DNA from: Lumbricus rubellus
Taxonomy: Eukaryota; Annelida; Clitellata; Crassiclitellata; Lumbricidae
NCBI GenBank assembly: GCA_945859605.1
Contig: OX243822.1
Span: 7,295,860 to 7,359,859, forward strand
Direction of reading: 5' to 3'
DNA length: 64,000 nt
The translations under genes and the position numbers were made by a program. Positions 1 to 11,769 of the stretch are shown one piece after another (the stretch's first letter is position 1; each line of letters opens with the position of its first letter). The notes below the pieces were generated by a model, which saw only the letters and a list, made by a program, of their open reading frames with translations, was not told the DNA's origin and ran no database searches.

Positions 1-2
1 TC

Positions 3-1283
3 GAGGGATTCATTTCACTGACAGATCCACTGGCTGATATAGATTCGCGCCGACTTAGGTCCGTCAGTGTTTTCCAATGGAAGACATCAAACGAAAACAT
101 CAGCACTGTCAGCGAAAGAATCTTCGATTATGCAAAGAAATCGTTTGTTCGAGAGCTCGGCGAATTGATTAAAAACGCTGTGTGCAAAACAGAATATTTA
201 AATTCCGCGTTCATGACAAAACGCGCGTTTCTCAAAACGATTTTAACAGGTCTTGGCCAAAGAGCGAAGGATTTAACGCAAGAATACAAAGAAGTAGAAA
301 CAGAGAAGCAGACGATTTTTGAAGAGTTTATGTTATATGTTGACCCGGTTGATTCGAGAGCCAGAGAAGACTTCTTTTTGAAGGTAATATTAAACTTATT
401 AAAACAAATGTTGCTCAAAGAGAACGGGCCTGAAACTGATTTTCAGAAAATGGTTGAAAATAATGTCGGCAAGGTTGTGGAGAGGGCTAAAAATGCACTG
501 AAACAGGCAGAAGCAAAGTGCAACGAAAATGTAAAAGAATATATTCGGATTTTCAAAGACTGCATGAACATAACAAATGAAATTAATTTTCAAATAAACA
601 CTCTGAGTGGTTTTACAGAGGCAGCTATGCAACAGATTGATGGTTTATACGCTGACTTTCACAGCCAAGCTAATTCTTCTTTCGAGACACTTGTTTCCGA
701 AGACAATGAAGCTGCAGTCAGAGCAGTATTCGAGAAGATGATGGGATGTCGAGAGAAATGTCCTTTCTGTTCAGCGCCATGTTGTCAATCATTCCAGGGC
801 CACGCAAGAGCTCATCGTGCTAACCATTATCCAACTGGTGTGAGTGGTACAATTGATATTTGGGGTTTATTTTCAAATATACAACAAACTGTCGATGCCA
901 CTGGAAAAAGACGCAGATGGCGCAGAAAACTGTCCCTGGACACGTGTCAAACCTTGGTTGGCACTCGAGTTGATTTCAGAACCAAAGTCACCGTGGAAAA
1001 GTATGACAAATGGTATCACAGGCTGTTTAACAAGAATTATCACTCATTTAAGACCTACAGAGAATTGGCAGAGTATGAGAACTGGGATATTACATACAGT
1101 CAAGATTATAAGACTTCTTTGTATTGGAAATGGTTCATGGCTCAGTTTCATAAAGAACTAGCTGAACATTACAAAGCTTTGTGTCCACAAATACCGGAAT
1201 CCTGGAAAAAAGTTACTTGGGAAGAAGCAAAAGAGAGCTTGGTTGACCCTGACTTTCAGTCAGGTATTGAAGAACAGTTGTAG
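3..1283 (+). CDS. VLIG-type giant GTPase, copy A, C-terminal part (cut by window start)
   Basis: The frame is open from base 3 to the TAG at 1281-1283 (426 codons), so this is the 3' end of a much larger single-exon gene. It aligns with the C-terminal quarter of copies B and D: a helical stretch beginning SLTDPLADID, the conserved KRAFLKTIL block, a probable zinc-binding cluster (CREKCPFCSAPC, about bases 746-781), the CQTLVG block, and the terminal YWKWFMAQF / WEEAKESL motifs typical of vertebrate VLIG C-termini. The GTPase domain lies outside the window. One oddity is that the His-Gly-Asp-His segment after the cysteine cluster reads HARAH, so the acidic residue kept in B and D is lost. By family the product is a large cytosolic GTPase of innate immunity; that role is inferred from vertebrate relatives. 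The homologous frame continues upstream of any Met, so the apparent first Met is not a real start. Confidence 0.85.
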   Translation, partial: EGFISLTDPLADIDSRRLRSVSVFQWKTSNENISTVSERIFDYAKKSFVRELGELIKNAVCKTEYLNSAFMTKRAFLKTILTGLGQRAKDLTQEYKEVETEKQTIFEEFMLYVDPVDSRAREDFFLKVILNLLKQMLLKENGPETDFQKMVENNVGKVVERAKNALKQAEAKCNENVKEYIRIFKDCMNITNEINFQINTLSGFTEAAMQQIDGLYADFHSQANSSFETLVSEDNEAAVRAVFEKMMGCREKCPFCSAPCCQSFQGHARAHRANHYPTGVSGTIDIWGLFSNIQQTVDATGKRRRWRRKLSLDTCQTLVGTRVDFRTKVTVEKYDKWYHRLFNKNYHSFKTYRELAEYENWDITYSQDYKTSLYWKWFMAQFHKELAEHYKALCPQIPESWKKVTWEEAKESLVDPDFQSGIEEQL

Positions 1284-1703
1284 GCTAAGTGATAGTATCC
1301 AGATGCAAAGCGGCCGACTTATAATATTGCTCGGACTCTGCGGCTTTCAAATAGTTTGTGTAATAATTAATTCATGAAGATGCTTGGTATTAATGTTAAG
1401 AGAGGACGTTTTCAGTTCCAGAAGAGGATGACCAAATTATGAACACTTGGCTTATGACTTATGAGACAGTGGAATCATCATTATCGACTAATATTTTATT
1501 TCTATAGACCTATTATCTATGCAGTAGGCCTACTTCTGAGAAATGAGTGTTATAGGCTATACGAACTAAAAACAGGTCGACTAAAATAGTTTGGCCATTT
1601 GAAATATTTTGATGTTGACAGAATTATCCTTCATCTAGGCCTACGTGGTTTGCTTAACCTCTATAGCGTTCTTTGTAGAATAGCCAATAGCGGTAGAACA
1701 CAT

Positions 1704-1709
1704 AATAAA
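1704..1709 (+). terminator. Candidate polyadenylation signal of VLIG copy A
   Basis: This is the first AATAAA on the coding strand after the copy A stop, about 420 bp downstream, followed by TGTTTTGTAATTTTTGC, which is GT/T-rich as expected. The assignment is positional only. Confidence 0.3.
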
Positions 1710-2764
1710 TGTTTTGTAATTTTTGCATTATTTTATTTTTTACTGAAGTCCGGAGAGGGCGATAGATAAAGATAACATCGCTTGACTTGAATTGCAGAAA
1801 ATCAAGTTGGATGCGGGATCGACTTCTGATACAAAGGTTAACACAACACGGCCTTCCATTCATGATATCACTGAGATGCAGTGGGTAAAATGACTTGCGG
1901 CTCAGTTTCCTACATACATGTACAGTGTGTAGCCATGCCATAAAGATGCAAATGATGACAATAATTATTTATGTGCACGCATGATCAATAATATCTTCTT
2001 CCCATAGCGTGCTGGCCTGCTACGTGTATGATAGGCCGTGGTCTAGATGTATATCCACAGGCAGGACCCCATTCGAGTCGAGGGTATAGGCTAATGCGCG
2101 GTTAGGCCTATACAGCGTGTACTCATCTCAGATATAGGCCTAAGCTTATAATAATATTGTTATTTTGTCTCAATGTAGGCCTACTCAATCCTGCAAGCGA
2201 CCTAATACGAAAAAATGCTGAGTGTAGCCTACTCAACTCAAAAAGACTAGTATAAAGCTTTTTAAGACTATGTTATTCTATATCTTTTAGCCATCAGGAA
2301 ATTTAAGACGAAATATAACGTCGAGGACCCGATGTTCTATTCAATGTAGATTGTGTGGCTTCCCCTTGTCTTCCACAGACAATGATAGTATTGTGGTTGA
2401 GTATAAGCCTAACATTCATTGCGACTGCAATACAGGTGCATGTGTAGTCGACACAGAAGACTTAGTGTTGCCTTTTCTGATGGTGTGATAATAGGCCTAT
2501 TAGAAACATCAGTTACCAACGCACTGGTGTTCATATTTTCATTTGACATTTTATATCATAGAGCTGATGTTATTGATAATTGATACTGTGCTGTTGAATG
2601 ACTTTGCCGTGTTTTTTACACAGTTTTCAGATCTTATTATCTTCAATAGAAGAAACTTTCCATATTTTCTCTGAGCTTACAGATCATTTGAACGAATAAA
2701 ACCTACATAAATGTAGATCATGGATAGGCCACCATCGATTATCGATCTAAGATTGTATATTGGG

Positions 2765-2865
2765 GGCCCGGTAGAGTAATGGATAACACGCTGGCGTAGA
2801 GAGCGAGAGGTAGGCCCAGCGACTTCGAGGCTCGAGCTCCCGTTGGGCGGATATGATAGGCTGCT
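2765..2865 (+). repeat. tRNA-like SINE head, degraded
   Basis: The stretch GGTAGAGTAATGGATAACAC resembles a tRNA A box region, and about 60 bp later GAGGCTCGAGCTCCC resembles a B box. The spacing fits a tRNA-derived SINE or a tRNA pseudogene. The arms do not pair well enough for a functional tRNA and no target duplication was found. Confidence 0.4.
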
Positions 2866-3327
2866 ATTAGCACCATGTATTGCAGGCTGTCTGTTCATTT
2901 AGTATAGTTAAGTTTGGTTTAATTAAGATTACTGCATAACTTGTTCACGTAAAGCGGAGTGCGTTTGTAGGCGTTTAATAATTAATTCCAAAAAAAAATA
3001 TTGTATGTTGGAGAGCAATCGTCTACCGCCTTAGGCTATTATAGCCTATCGTAAACGTGATCTCCAAATTTCTAAAGCACCACTTAAAAGCTGAGCGCAG
3101 GGCAAAAGCGCTTAGCCTATATAATATAAATTTTATTTGTTTAACTGCGACAAATAAGCCTACTCCAAACTGGTTTCAACTTAGATTTCCTGTGGATTAT
3201 GAGCTTGTTTTCTAAACCACCGTCTTGTCGTGGTCATCATTATAGGCTAACGGCGCTATAAAAGTAATCTAATCAGGTCAGACAAGATTTAATACCCTTC
3301 CACTTAATTTTGTACAATTAAGTGAGC

Positions 3328-3556
3328 GGTGGTGGTGGTGGTGGGGGGTGTGGGTAATGGTGGATGTTGTGGTGGTGGTGGTGGTGGTGGTGGTGGTGGT
3401 GGTGGGGGTGATGGTGGTGGTGGTGGTGGTGGGGGTGGTGGTGGTGGTGGTGGTGGTGGGGGGTGATGGTGGTGGTGGTGGTGGTGGTGGTGGTGGGGGT
3501 GATGGTGGTGGTGGTGGTGGTAGTAGCAGCAGCAGTAGCAGCAGCAGCAGCAACAG
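3328..3556. repeat. (GGT)n microsatellite passing into (AGC)n
   Basis: About 190 bp of almost pure GGT/GGG repeats are followed by about 35 bp of AGC/AGT repeats. The repeats keep long frames open on both strands (poly-Val/Gly, poly-His/Thr), but these frames have no other coding character. Confidence 0.95.
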
Positions 3557-3782
3557 TAGTATTAACTCTCTTTCGCCATGAGAATATTTCAAATAGACAG
3601 AAAAACTTTATTCGACTTTTTTTCTCTCCAAAACAAAGTTGTGGTAGGCCTACATAATTATTATTAGCTAGAATTAACTGAAGAACTTTGGTTACAAATG
3701 TTATAACTTTCTCTAGCATTAGCTGAATAAATTAAAATCGCCATTGTTGCTGAATAAAACCAGGACCCTTCATAACTTACAT

Positions 3783-4183
3783 CAGTGGTTCTCAAACTTC
3801 TGCTGGCCGCGGACCGGCAATAATTTTTTTGGGAAGCTCGCGGACCGCTAAACTTTAATGGCAAGCACAAACAAAAGCGAACTGTATTATTTAAAAAAAA
3901 CTAATTATAGGGTTATTTTTAATTAGAGATTTTTTATTTAATAAAACTGTTTGTACAACCATTTGGCAAGTTAAAATAAGGCACTGGTAATGTATTTTTA
4001 AAGTTTGAGACAGAATTTTGAATAAATTTTGAAAAACAATTCGAATAATTTCACAATTTTAAATATATAAATTCATAATTAAAATTTATATTTCACTCTC
4101 AGACTTCTTCACGGACCGGTGATCAGGACTCCGCGGACCGGCGCCGGTCCGCGGGCGGCGGACCACCACTTTGAGAACCACTG
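3783..4183. mobile_element. hAT MITE (CAGTGGTTCTCAAACTT family)
   Basis: A 401-bp element has inverted ends CAGTGGTTCTCAAACTT and AAAGTTTGAGAACCACTG-like sequence. It is flanked by an exact 8-bp duplication ACTTACAT (3775-3782 and 4184-4191), diagnostic of hAT insertion. The sub-terminal regions are GC-rich inverted repeats (GCGGACCGGC). It lies about 100 bp beyond the 3' end of VLIG copy B and has no coding capacity. Confidence 0.92.
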
Positions 4184-4291
4184 ACTTACATAAAATGTTA
4201 CGAACGAAAGGGCCAGAAAAGCATCAAGACGATTGTTGGACGTAGGCCTATGCGGGGCAACGTGAGTTTTAAGTCTCTAAGTTTTATATGA

Positions 4292-7200
4292 CTAACATTT
4301 TTGTTCAACATTAAGTTGCAAATCCAAGTCAGGCTCGTCTAAGCTCTGTTGTGCTTCTTCCAAAGTTACTTTCTCCCAGGCATCTGGTATTTCTGGTAAG
4401 GAAGCGTTATAATGTTTAGCAAGTTTTTCAACAAACCGAGCCATGAACCATTTCCAAAATAACGAAGTTTTATGGTCTTGTCTATATGGAATGTCCCAGT
4501 TTTTATACTCCGCAATTTCTCTGTAGTTTTTGAATGAGTGGTAATCACAGTCAAACAATTTGTGATACCATTTGTTATATATTTGCACTGTGACTTTCGT
4601 TCTGATATCTGCATCAATTCCAACCATGGTTTGACAAGTAACCAGAGCCAGTCTTGTCCGATTTCCTTCTTCTTCAGTTGCATCGGGAGTTTCCATTGTA
4701 GGCCTACTTGTAAACCAACCTCTGCACTCGACTGCACCTCTCACCCCAATTGGATAATGATTAGCCCTATGATCTCCAGCGTGGTGCTGCAGTGATTGTG
4801 AGCAGGGCGCTGAACAGAAAGGACATTTCTCTCGGCATCCCATTATCTTATCCAACACTGCTCGAAGCGCAGCTCTGCTGTCTTCACATACAAGTGTTTC
4901 AAAGGAAGAATTGGCCTTGCTTAGAAAGTCAGCGTATGCAATGTCAATCTTTTGCAGAAGTGCATCTGTAAAACCACTCAGCGTGTACATTCTGAAGTCA
5001 ATCTCACTTGTTACGTTCATATAAGCTTTGAAAATTCGAATGTATTCCTTTGTACATCCTTTGCAATCTATATCTGCCTGTCTCAGTGCATTTTTCGCTT
5101 TCTGCACAACTTTGCCTAAGTTATGTTCAGCTATTTTCTGAAAACTAGTCTCAGACGCGTTCTCTTTTACCAGCATTTCTTTCAGTATCTGCAATATAAT
5201 ATCGATGAAGAAGCTTTCACTGTCGTTTGATTCCGCCATATTTACATATAACATAAACTCATCAAAAATTTTCTTTCTTTCTTTCTATGAATTATATTCT
5301 GAGTCTTTTGGCTGAGATCCGTTAGAATCGTTTTCAGAAAGGCGCGTTTAGACTTAAACGTATGATTTTTATTGTCTTCTTTCAACACTTCTGTTTTAAT
5401 TAAATCACCGAGATCTCTAACGAACGATCTTTCCGCGTAATCGAAGATTTGTTTACTGACAGCCTTGATGTTTGTTTCTACTGTCATATTAACGATATCG
5501 TGCAATTGATTGACGGACCTTTCATAACGCTCGTCGATATCGGCCAGTGGATCGGTCAGTGAAATGAATATCTTGCTGTTTTCTAAAGATCGATGGAAAG
5601 TATAACGACAGACAAATTCAATGAATCGTACGGTGTAATCGCGAGTAAAGCTATATCCGAGCGGTAGGTTTGAACACGTTATTTCATCTAGTTCAGTATC
5701 GATTGCATGCTCTATCGTAACGATTCCTAAAAGTTGACCAACTTCTCGCATAACGTGGTTCAAAAGAGAGGCATCGAAATCCAGGCCTCTTCTATGTTGA
5801 TATTCCGAATCCCAATGTTTAAGCGCATGCACAAAATTACTGTTGGCCTTGTAGACGTCTGTAGATTTTAACAGCATCGAATCTATCGCTCCTATATCTT
5901 CGTTTGGTACAATGTCATTTACGGTTACCTTCGGCATTTCAACATCAAAAGACTTGACTAATTCTAACCAAGCCACATCTGCCATATGCAGTTTGTCTTT
6001 TGGATCTATGGCTCTGTAACATACCCAAATTCGTTCTTTAATTTCATTTTCAACTATCTTGATTCTCTCATTCACTAGCAATTTGTTGTCAGCAATAAGA
6101 GTTTGCCATGACTCATCGAACTCATTCACCTGTGCTTCATTTAATTTGCCACTCTCAACCTCTTCAATGTACCTCTCTAAATCAGCAAGTCTGGTAGTTA
6201 AGTCTTTTACTCTTTGATCGTTTCCGATTTCAAGTTTCTTCATATGGACACCTATGTCTTTAGTCGTTTCATTGTTATTTCGACAAATTTCTGTATCTCT
6301 TACCTTAGACAGTGATGTTTCATACTTTGTCTTCGTAGCTGCGCAGATATCAGTGGCGTCGATAATATCCTGCAAAGTTGCTTTAATCTTTACAAAATTG
6401 TTTTCAACAGCAGCGCTCACGTCTGCATATATATTTTCCTTCTTTGACATCAGATCCTCGATGCTTTTGCAAGAAACAATTAATTTTTGAAATGTTATAT
6501 ATTCACGTTTGTTCATATTCTTGAAATTGTCCACTTCGTGAGAAATTTCATCATTTAGAACTGTGCCTGACATGATCTCCTGTGTGTTTCTAAAGCAGAG
6601 CACAAAGTCGATGTGAAGCAGAGCATTCCACAGATCAGACAAACGAAGATAAAAATTTGAGATAGGCAAGTTTGAAGATTTGTCTTTTATCATTTCTATA
6701 AGGTGTTGCCTTAATTCGTTTGCCTTCTTAGTGTAGTCTTGACTTATTCCAGCGTTTGGTGGTCTGCCATTCCATAAGTCCGGAAAGAACCAGGAATGTG
6801 AACCTGGATCATACTTGATCACTTGATCAAATTTTGTTATTTCAGTGAAACCTTCTTTACGACCAGCGGCCTCTATTGCTTCGTCTAGAAGTCTTAGCTG
6901 CTTTTCTTGGCCCAATCGATTCTTTTCTTCCGCATCAATTGCAGAAACATTCTGGTGCACAAACAAACACCTTGGCATCAACTCCAATTCCTCTTTGGTT
7001 TGCCTGACACGAATTAAACCGTAAGCCACGATCTGAAGGATGTCTTTTATTTCGGACCAGTTTTCTCCTTTCATGTTGATTATTGTAGCATCGGCCAATC
7101 CAATGGCAAAAGTAGCCAATTCATTGTCTCTGAAAGTTGAATTTCCAGTAAACTGCGATGCTCCAAGACCTTCTGTGTCCACGACCAAAATATATTCACA

Positions 7201-9288
7201 TTCTACTTGTAAACTTCCTTTATCAAGAGGAACTAAATGACAGTAGATTCCTTTTGTGCATCTGCCAGCGCTCGTTGGAAACTGAAGACCAAACATTGCA
7301 TTGAGTAAAGTTGATTTTCCAGAACTTTGTACGCCAATTATCGACAAAATAAATATCTTTGCACTCTTAGATAAAATGTTAATTTGATCTAAAACGGCTT
7401 TCAGCCAAGTTATTGGAACATTTGAAGAATCACCGTCCATTAATTCCAGCGGCAGACCCTTCAGAAGAAGTCTAGCTATGATTGAAGGAAAATGGCGAAT
7501 AACATCCAGTGGCAAAGGAGCGTTCTTCAACTCCTCTCTCATACGAATTTCTTCTGAAATCACGGCTTCATACATTTGTCCACACTCTCGTAGAAGGTGC
7601 TCCAGGCAAATTGTACTGTTTTCAATTTCAAACTCGGTTTGGCTTAGGTTAACTTTATACTCCCCTTCATTTGACAGCTGATGTAGATGGCTTTCTTGCA
7701 GCAGCTTCTTATACTGTTCTAGTAGGTTTGATGTGATAACTTTACTCCTGGCATCTAATTTTATCTTGCAAGAATTCAGGTAGTATAAAAGATTCTGATC
7801 TTGAAGAAGATGAATTTTTAGGAAGAACATTAGAATCATTTTATTTTGTTTAATAAGGCTGAGACATTGTATTTCTCTTTGTCGTCTTTTTTCTGTTTCC
7901 TTCTCTGCAATAAAATATTCGGCATGTTTTTTATCTAGTGACTTTCCGAGTTGTTCACGTGCCAGCTTTCCAAAGTTTTCCCAAGGTTCGCCTTGCAGCG
8001 GAAGTATTGTTGGTTTACAATCGGACGATTGTTCCAAAACTGAATCAACGAATTCGTCAGCACTCGCTTTTTCCAAATCGAATTTCGACTTATCTTCATC
8101 AAGTGAAAACCCGAAATTCTTTCCCTCTCGGCTGATGCTGGAATATGTGGGCATATCGTTATGATGTAGATGTTTCGAATTGAGAGCATTTGATATTTTA
8201 TTTCTCAAATCGTTTGTTAAATCATCGTCGCTCATTTGCTCGTCGTCACTCCAGTCGCAATACAGCGATGAAATTACACCATGCTCGTCCAACAATTCGA
8301 AATTTATTTTATCACTTTCATCAGGAGGTTCAGATGAAATACGGTAAACGATGATCTTTGTTTTTGACACGACAACATATTTAAGAACATCGTTGTTCAA
8401 CTCCTTGAATGATTTAAACGAATCGACCAAAAGGAAAGTCAGCGTTGATGACTGGCATAGAAATTGTGTCTGTGTTAGATAATCTCTTGCATCTCCACGA
8501 AGATTTAATGCAGTGAATAATCTACAGTTGAATTCTTCTTCAGATGCTACTGATGACTGAAACCAAGCAGCTTCTATAGATCCATTTGACACTGTTCTTT
8601 TTACTTTTCCGTGAGAACATCCTCTATGAAAAAATGTATTGAGAGAGTTGGGGTTGAGAAGGTCATTTAACAGCTTTGATTTGGATCTGTTCAAATTACC
8701 AGCACGAATAAACGACACAACTGGGTTTCTTACGTCAACTAATGTATCAGTCAAAGACTCTGAGCAATCTCGGATTCGGTTTTGTACTTCCGGGACAAGG
8801 CTTCTCATAGCAAAAAGCAACAACGTACATGTATATGAACTGTTTCTTACATTTCCGAACCAATTGCTTGGAAGCAATATCGGAATACTTAGCTTATTGA
8901 CAAACATCCTTTCTACCAGAAATTGTCTGAGAAAGTCGTCACAACAGTTAAATACCGTAACCAATAAATCCATTGGATGCAATTTTGGTCTCTTCGCCTT
9001 CGTTTCAGTCGGTCTATTGTTTCCTTTCTGTGATGGACTATCTCCATCGGAAGCGCATTGACCTCTGGTCTCTATTTCTGTGTTGTTGAGACGCTTATTA
9101 ATTTCTGTTGCAACCGAAACCACAACCTTTGAGTCAAACGTAAGTAATTTCCTAACAATTTCTAGTCCATATTGCTTAGAGCAACCATTCTGAGATTGTC
9201 CGCGCAACTTTATTGCTTCACTGAAAGAAAGTTTCTGAGGATAGTAGTCGCTCAACTTCAGCTCGCTCAGAAGGTCGATTGAAGTCAT
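4292..9288 (-). pseudogene. VLIG-type giant GTPase, copy B, single frameshift
   Basis: Near-complete copy in two overlapping frames: 9288-5242 (1348 codons) and 5254-4292 (320 codons). The first carries the VLIG N-terminal block (LKLSDYYPQKLSFSEAIKL), the P-loop GVQSSGKS (residues 652-659), a G2-like CTKG, G3 DTEGL (704-708), FVHQN at the VLIG-specific G4 position, and long helical segments. The second carries the Cys cluster CREKCPFCSAPC with its H-x-G-D-H segment and the terminal WKWFMARF motif. The frame is lost near 5265-5290 in an AAAG tract; copies A and D read straight through here. One extra or missing base would explain it, either a real mutation or an assembly slip in a short repeat. 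The second frame also carries a 6-bp in-frame TAGGCCTA insertion (4699-4706). I chose the start by alignment with copy D. No introns are evident. Confidence 0.88.
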
Positions 9289-9594
9289 TCTTCTTTGTGG
9301 AATATTTTCAATTTCGTAAGGTGAGGCAACTGTAGCTACAACAAAGTTATAAAGTTGCAGGATTCTGAGGCAAAGGTCACACAGTACTGTTAAGAAATAT
9401 TTTCATTTTAGGCTCTAATTCATTCCTAATTCATGCCTCAGGCATACCTGCAAAATTGTAAAGGTACAACAAAATCTTCCGCCATGGAATGAGTTTCACT
9501 TTCTTAAGAGCAACGATCATTCAGGGTTTCTTCCTATTTGCGAGAATTTTGCGAAGTATCGTCGCTGAGTTATTTTTGTGGTTTACCTTACCTT

Positions 9595-9785
9595 AGACCT
9601 TAGTCCGTCCACGTGCTGTGTGCTGTGTGCACACTGGGCGATACAGGTCTTCCATTCTTCTCTGTTTTGAGCAGCATTGACAGCCTCCTCCCACGTCAGT
9701 CCTCCATCGGTGAGGTCTTTTGAGATCGTGTCCCTCCAGTTCTTTCTCGGCCTTCCCCTCTTCCTCTTTCTTTTCCATCCGCATT
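9595..9785 (-). mobile_element. LINE 3' ORF tail fragment
   Basis: The minus strand encodes the characteristic C-terminal tail of an APE-type LINE reverse transcriptase: basic KRKRGRPRKNWRDTI, then an acidic DLTDGGLTWEEA block, then NREEWKTCIAQC. It matches the tail of the LINE at 25829-27030. Only about 60 codons survive. It lies 300 bp upstream of VLIG copy B. Confidence 0.8.
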
Positions 9786-10494
9786 TGTGGTTTAAGGCTA
9801 TAATATTAGGCTATATTTGTGATTGTTCGACTTTTCGCTACCATGGATTATATTAATTTGTAACCATTTGGGAACCATCGAACATTACTGATATTCCTAG
9901 CAGCATTTTACAATAGGCCTAAATCTTACAAACACGTGTATAACAGTAGGCCTACTGTGATGTGCGGGAGACGACAATTCAATTCACTCCATGGATTCTC
10001 TAGACTCGAGAGCGTCGGAATTCAATGTGCATGCATATACTCTACAGAAAATATGATTCCCCATTGTGATCGTGAAATATACTGCATCGTGGGTAATTTA
10101 TGCCGTTTCACGGTTGAGCACTAAAGGATGTGCCAAATGCAAGATGTCGACGTCCGATGGATGTCACATTTCTTGCTCTTAAGTTTCAGGCGATTTCACG
10201 AACACTAACTCACCAAGCGACAAAGCGTGATCCAACTGCTGCCTCTTAAAATTTTAAAATCCTCTTTGCTGTGTTGTAGGTTTACGCCGCACAAAGCGAA
10301 GGCTAGCTGTAGCCTATTAAACGGCAATATTATTGTTGTAAAGCACATGTACGCCAAAGTTTAAGCAAAAATTTTAAAAATAGATTCCTTCTTGTGACGC
10401 TTAGGCTAAGGTAGAGAAAATTTCAAAGTTAAGAGTGGAGCGTTGAGATTGGGCGCGGCATTGTTCGCCAAATCCAATGCTTATTGCTTAAGTA
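9786..10494. other. Intergenic stretch without recognised feature
   Basis: AT-rich sequence with two TAGGCCTA motifs (near 9915 and 9947) and no ORF with recognisable similarity. It may contain upstream sequence of copy B, but I see no defined promoter element. Confidence 0.5.
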
Positions 10495-10502
10495 ACGGGG
10501 GT

Positions 10503-11710
10503 CAGGCCCGGCCTTAGGGCAAGGCGAGCGAGGCAACCGCCTTGGGCCCCGCGCTTCCAGGGGCCCCGCGCTGCTGACTATAATTTTTTTCTTTGTCGAT
10601 ATTGACAATGAATAAGTCGTATAACAACTATTCTTGCAGTCAATTTGCCACTCGAATGTGACATAGGCCCCTAGTGATTTTGAAAGAACGAAACTTCGCT
10701 AAACTTAAAAGCGAGTCACAGTTAGTCTACTTTTTGGCCTGCATGCAAAATTCTCTCCAGAAAACACCAATTAGGGCCTAACTCATTTTGCTTCAAATTT
10801 GCAAATGGACGTCCGCGTACATTGTTGCAGGAGAGAGCAAAACAATGATAGTGGTGAGCACTGGTGACATTTTAAACATGAGTTTAGAAAATGCAACACA
10901 GGAAATTTAGAACATGGATATTTTCAGAGAGAGATGCCTATAAATGTAAATTTATCCGTTTCACTTTGTGAATAAATTAGCATCATTAGGCTATAGCTGT
11001 TAAAACTTCTCTATTTCCAGGGCTGGGCCTCTCTTGCCTCTATGTAGATAGGCCCACATAAGGTAGAAGGAGAAAACCAAGTGAGATGGGAAGGCTCATA
11101 AGTTGGAACAGCTGCTACTATACGCAGAGGAAGCCATGGTCTGTGACCGTCTGTCACGAGTTGCGAATAACACATGATATATCACGTATACTCTATATAA
11201 TTTTACCAAGCAACTGTTAATAGGCTACTTACGTACGGTGCTGCTTTCTTGGTTTTATTTGATAATAATAGAAATGTTTCATGTTCGCTGATGTTATTTC
11301 ACATTATTAAATTTTCCCAATCTGACATTATGAAAATTATTGTCCTATCTTATGGATTTAGTTGCTTAAGATGGGATATAGGCCTAATACGTTCCATTGA
11401 AAAAATGCTAATATTAGTAGTAATTGTTTTTCAATGACAATAATATCGCTTTCTTACAAACTTGCTAATCTTTTACATGCATCATTATTTTGAAAATCAA
11501 ATGCATGTATGTAGGCTTAAAGGCCACATCAATGTGGTTTGTTATAAAATAGTGCTCTTAGCTCTAAAGAAATTTGAGAAGCAACGTTAAGTGTCCCATC
11601 TTAGGTGGCTCTCCCCCACCAGTGCCGTATTTACAGGAAATCAACTGCGTAAATTTATTCTAGAGGACCCGCTGCTGCCTTGGGCCCCGCAAACTCTAGG
11701 GCCGGGCCTG
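10503..11710. mobile_element. Non-autonomous hAT element, 1.2 kb
   Basis: The ends are CAGGCCCGGCCTTAGGG and its inverted match CTCTAGGGCCGGGCCTG. They are flanked by an exact 8-bp duplication ACGGGGGT (10495-10502 and 11711-11718). The sub-termini repeat the GGGCCCCGC motif. The interior is AT-rich and has no transposase. Confidence 0.92.
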
Positions 11711-11769
11711 ACGGGGGTCTACGGAAAGTGTAGGCTAACCAGCAGGATAAAATATGCCTATTAGTAGGT

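Larger units (their letters stand above)
1284..3327. other. Intergenic stretch downstream of copy A
   Basis: No gene seen. It holds a possible polyadenylation hexamer AATAAA at 1704-1709 followed by T/G-rich sequence, seven or so TAGGCCTA-type motifs, and weak SINE-like sequence near 2040-2090 and 2765-2860. The short ORFs have no recognisable similarity. Confidence 0.5.

Noticed and set aside
3278..3719. Poly-Val/Gly and poly-His/Thr ORFs
   Set aside because: Frames kept open by the (GGT)n microsatellite.
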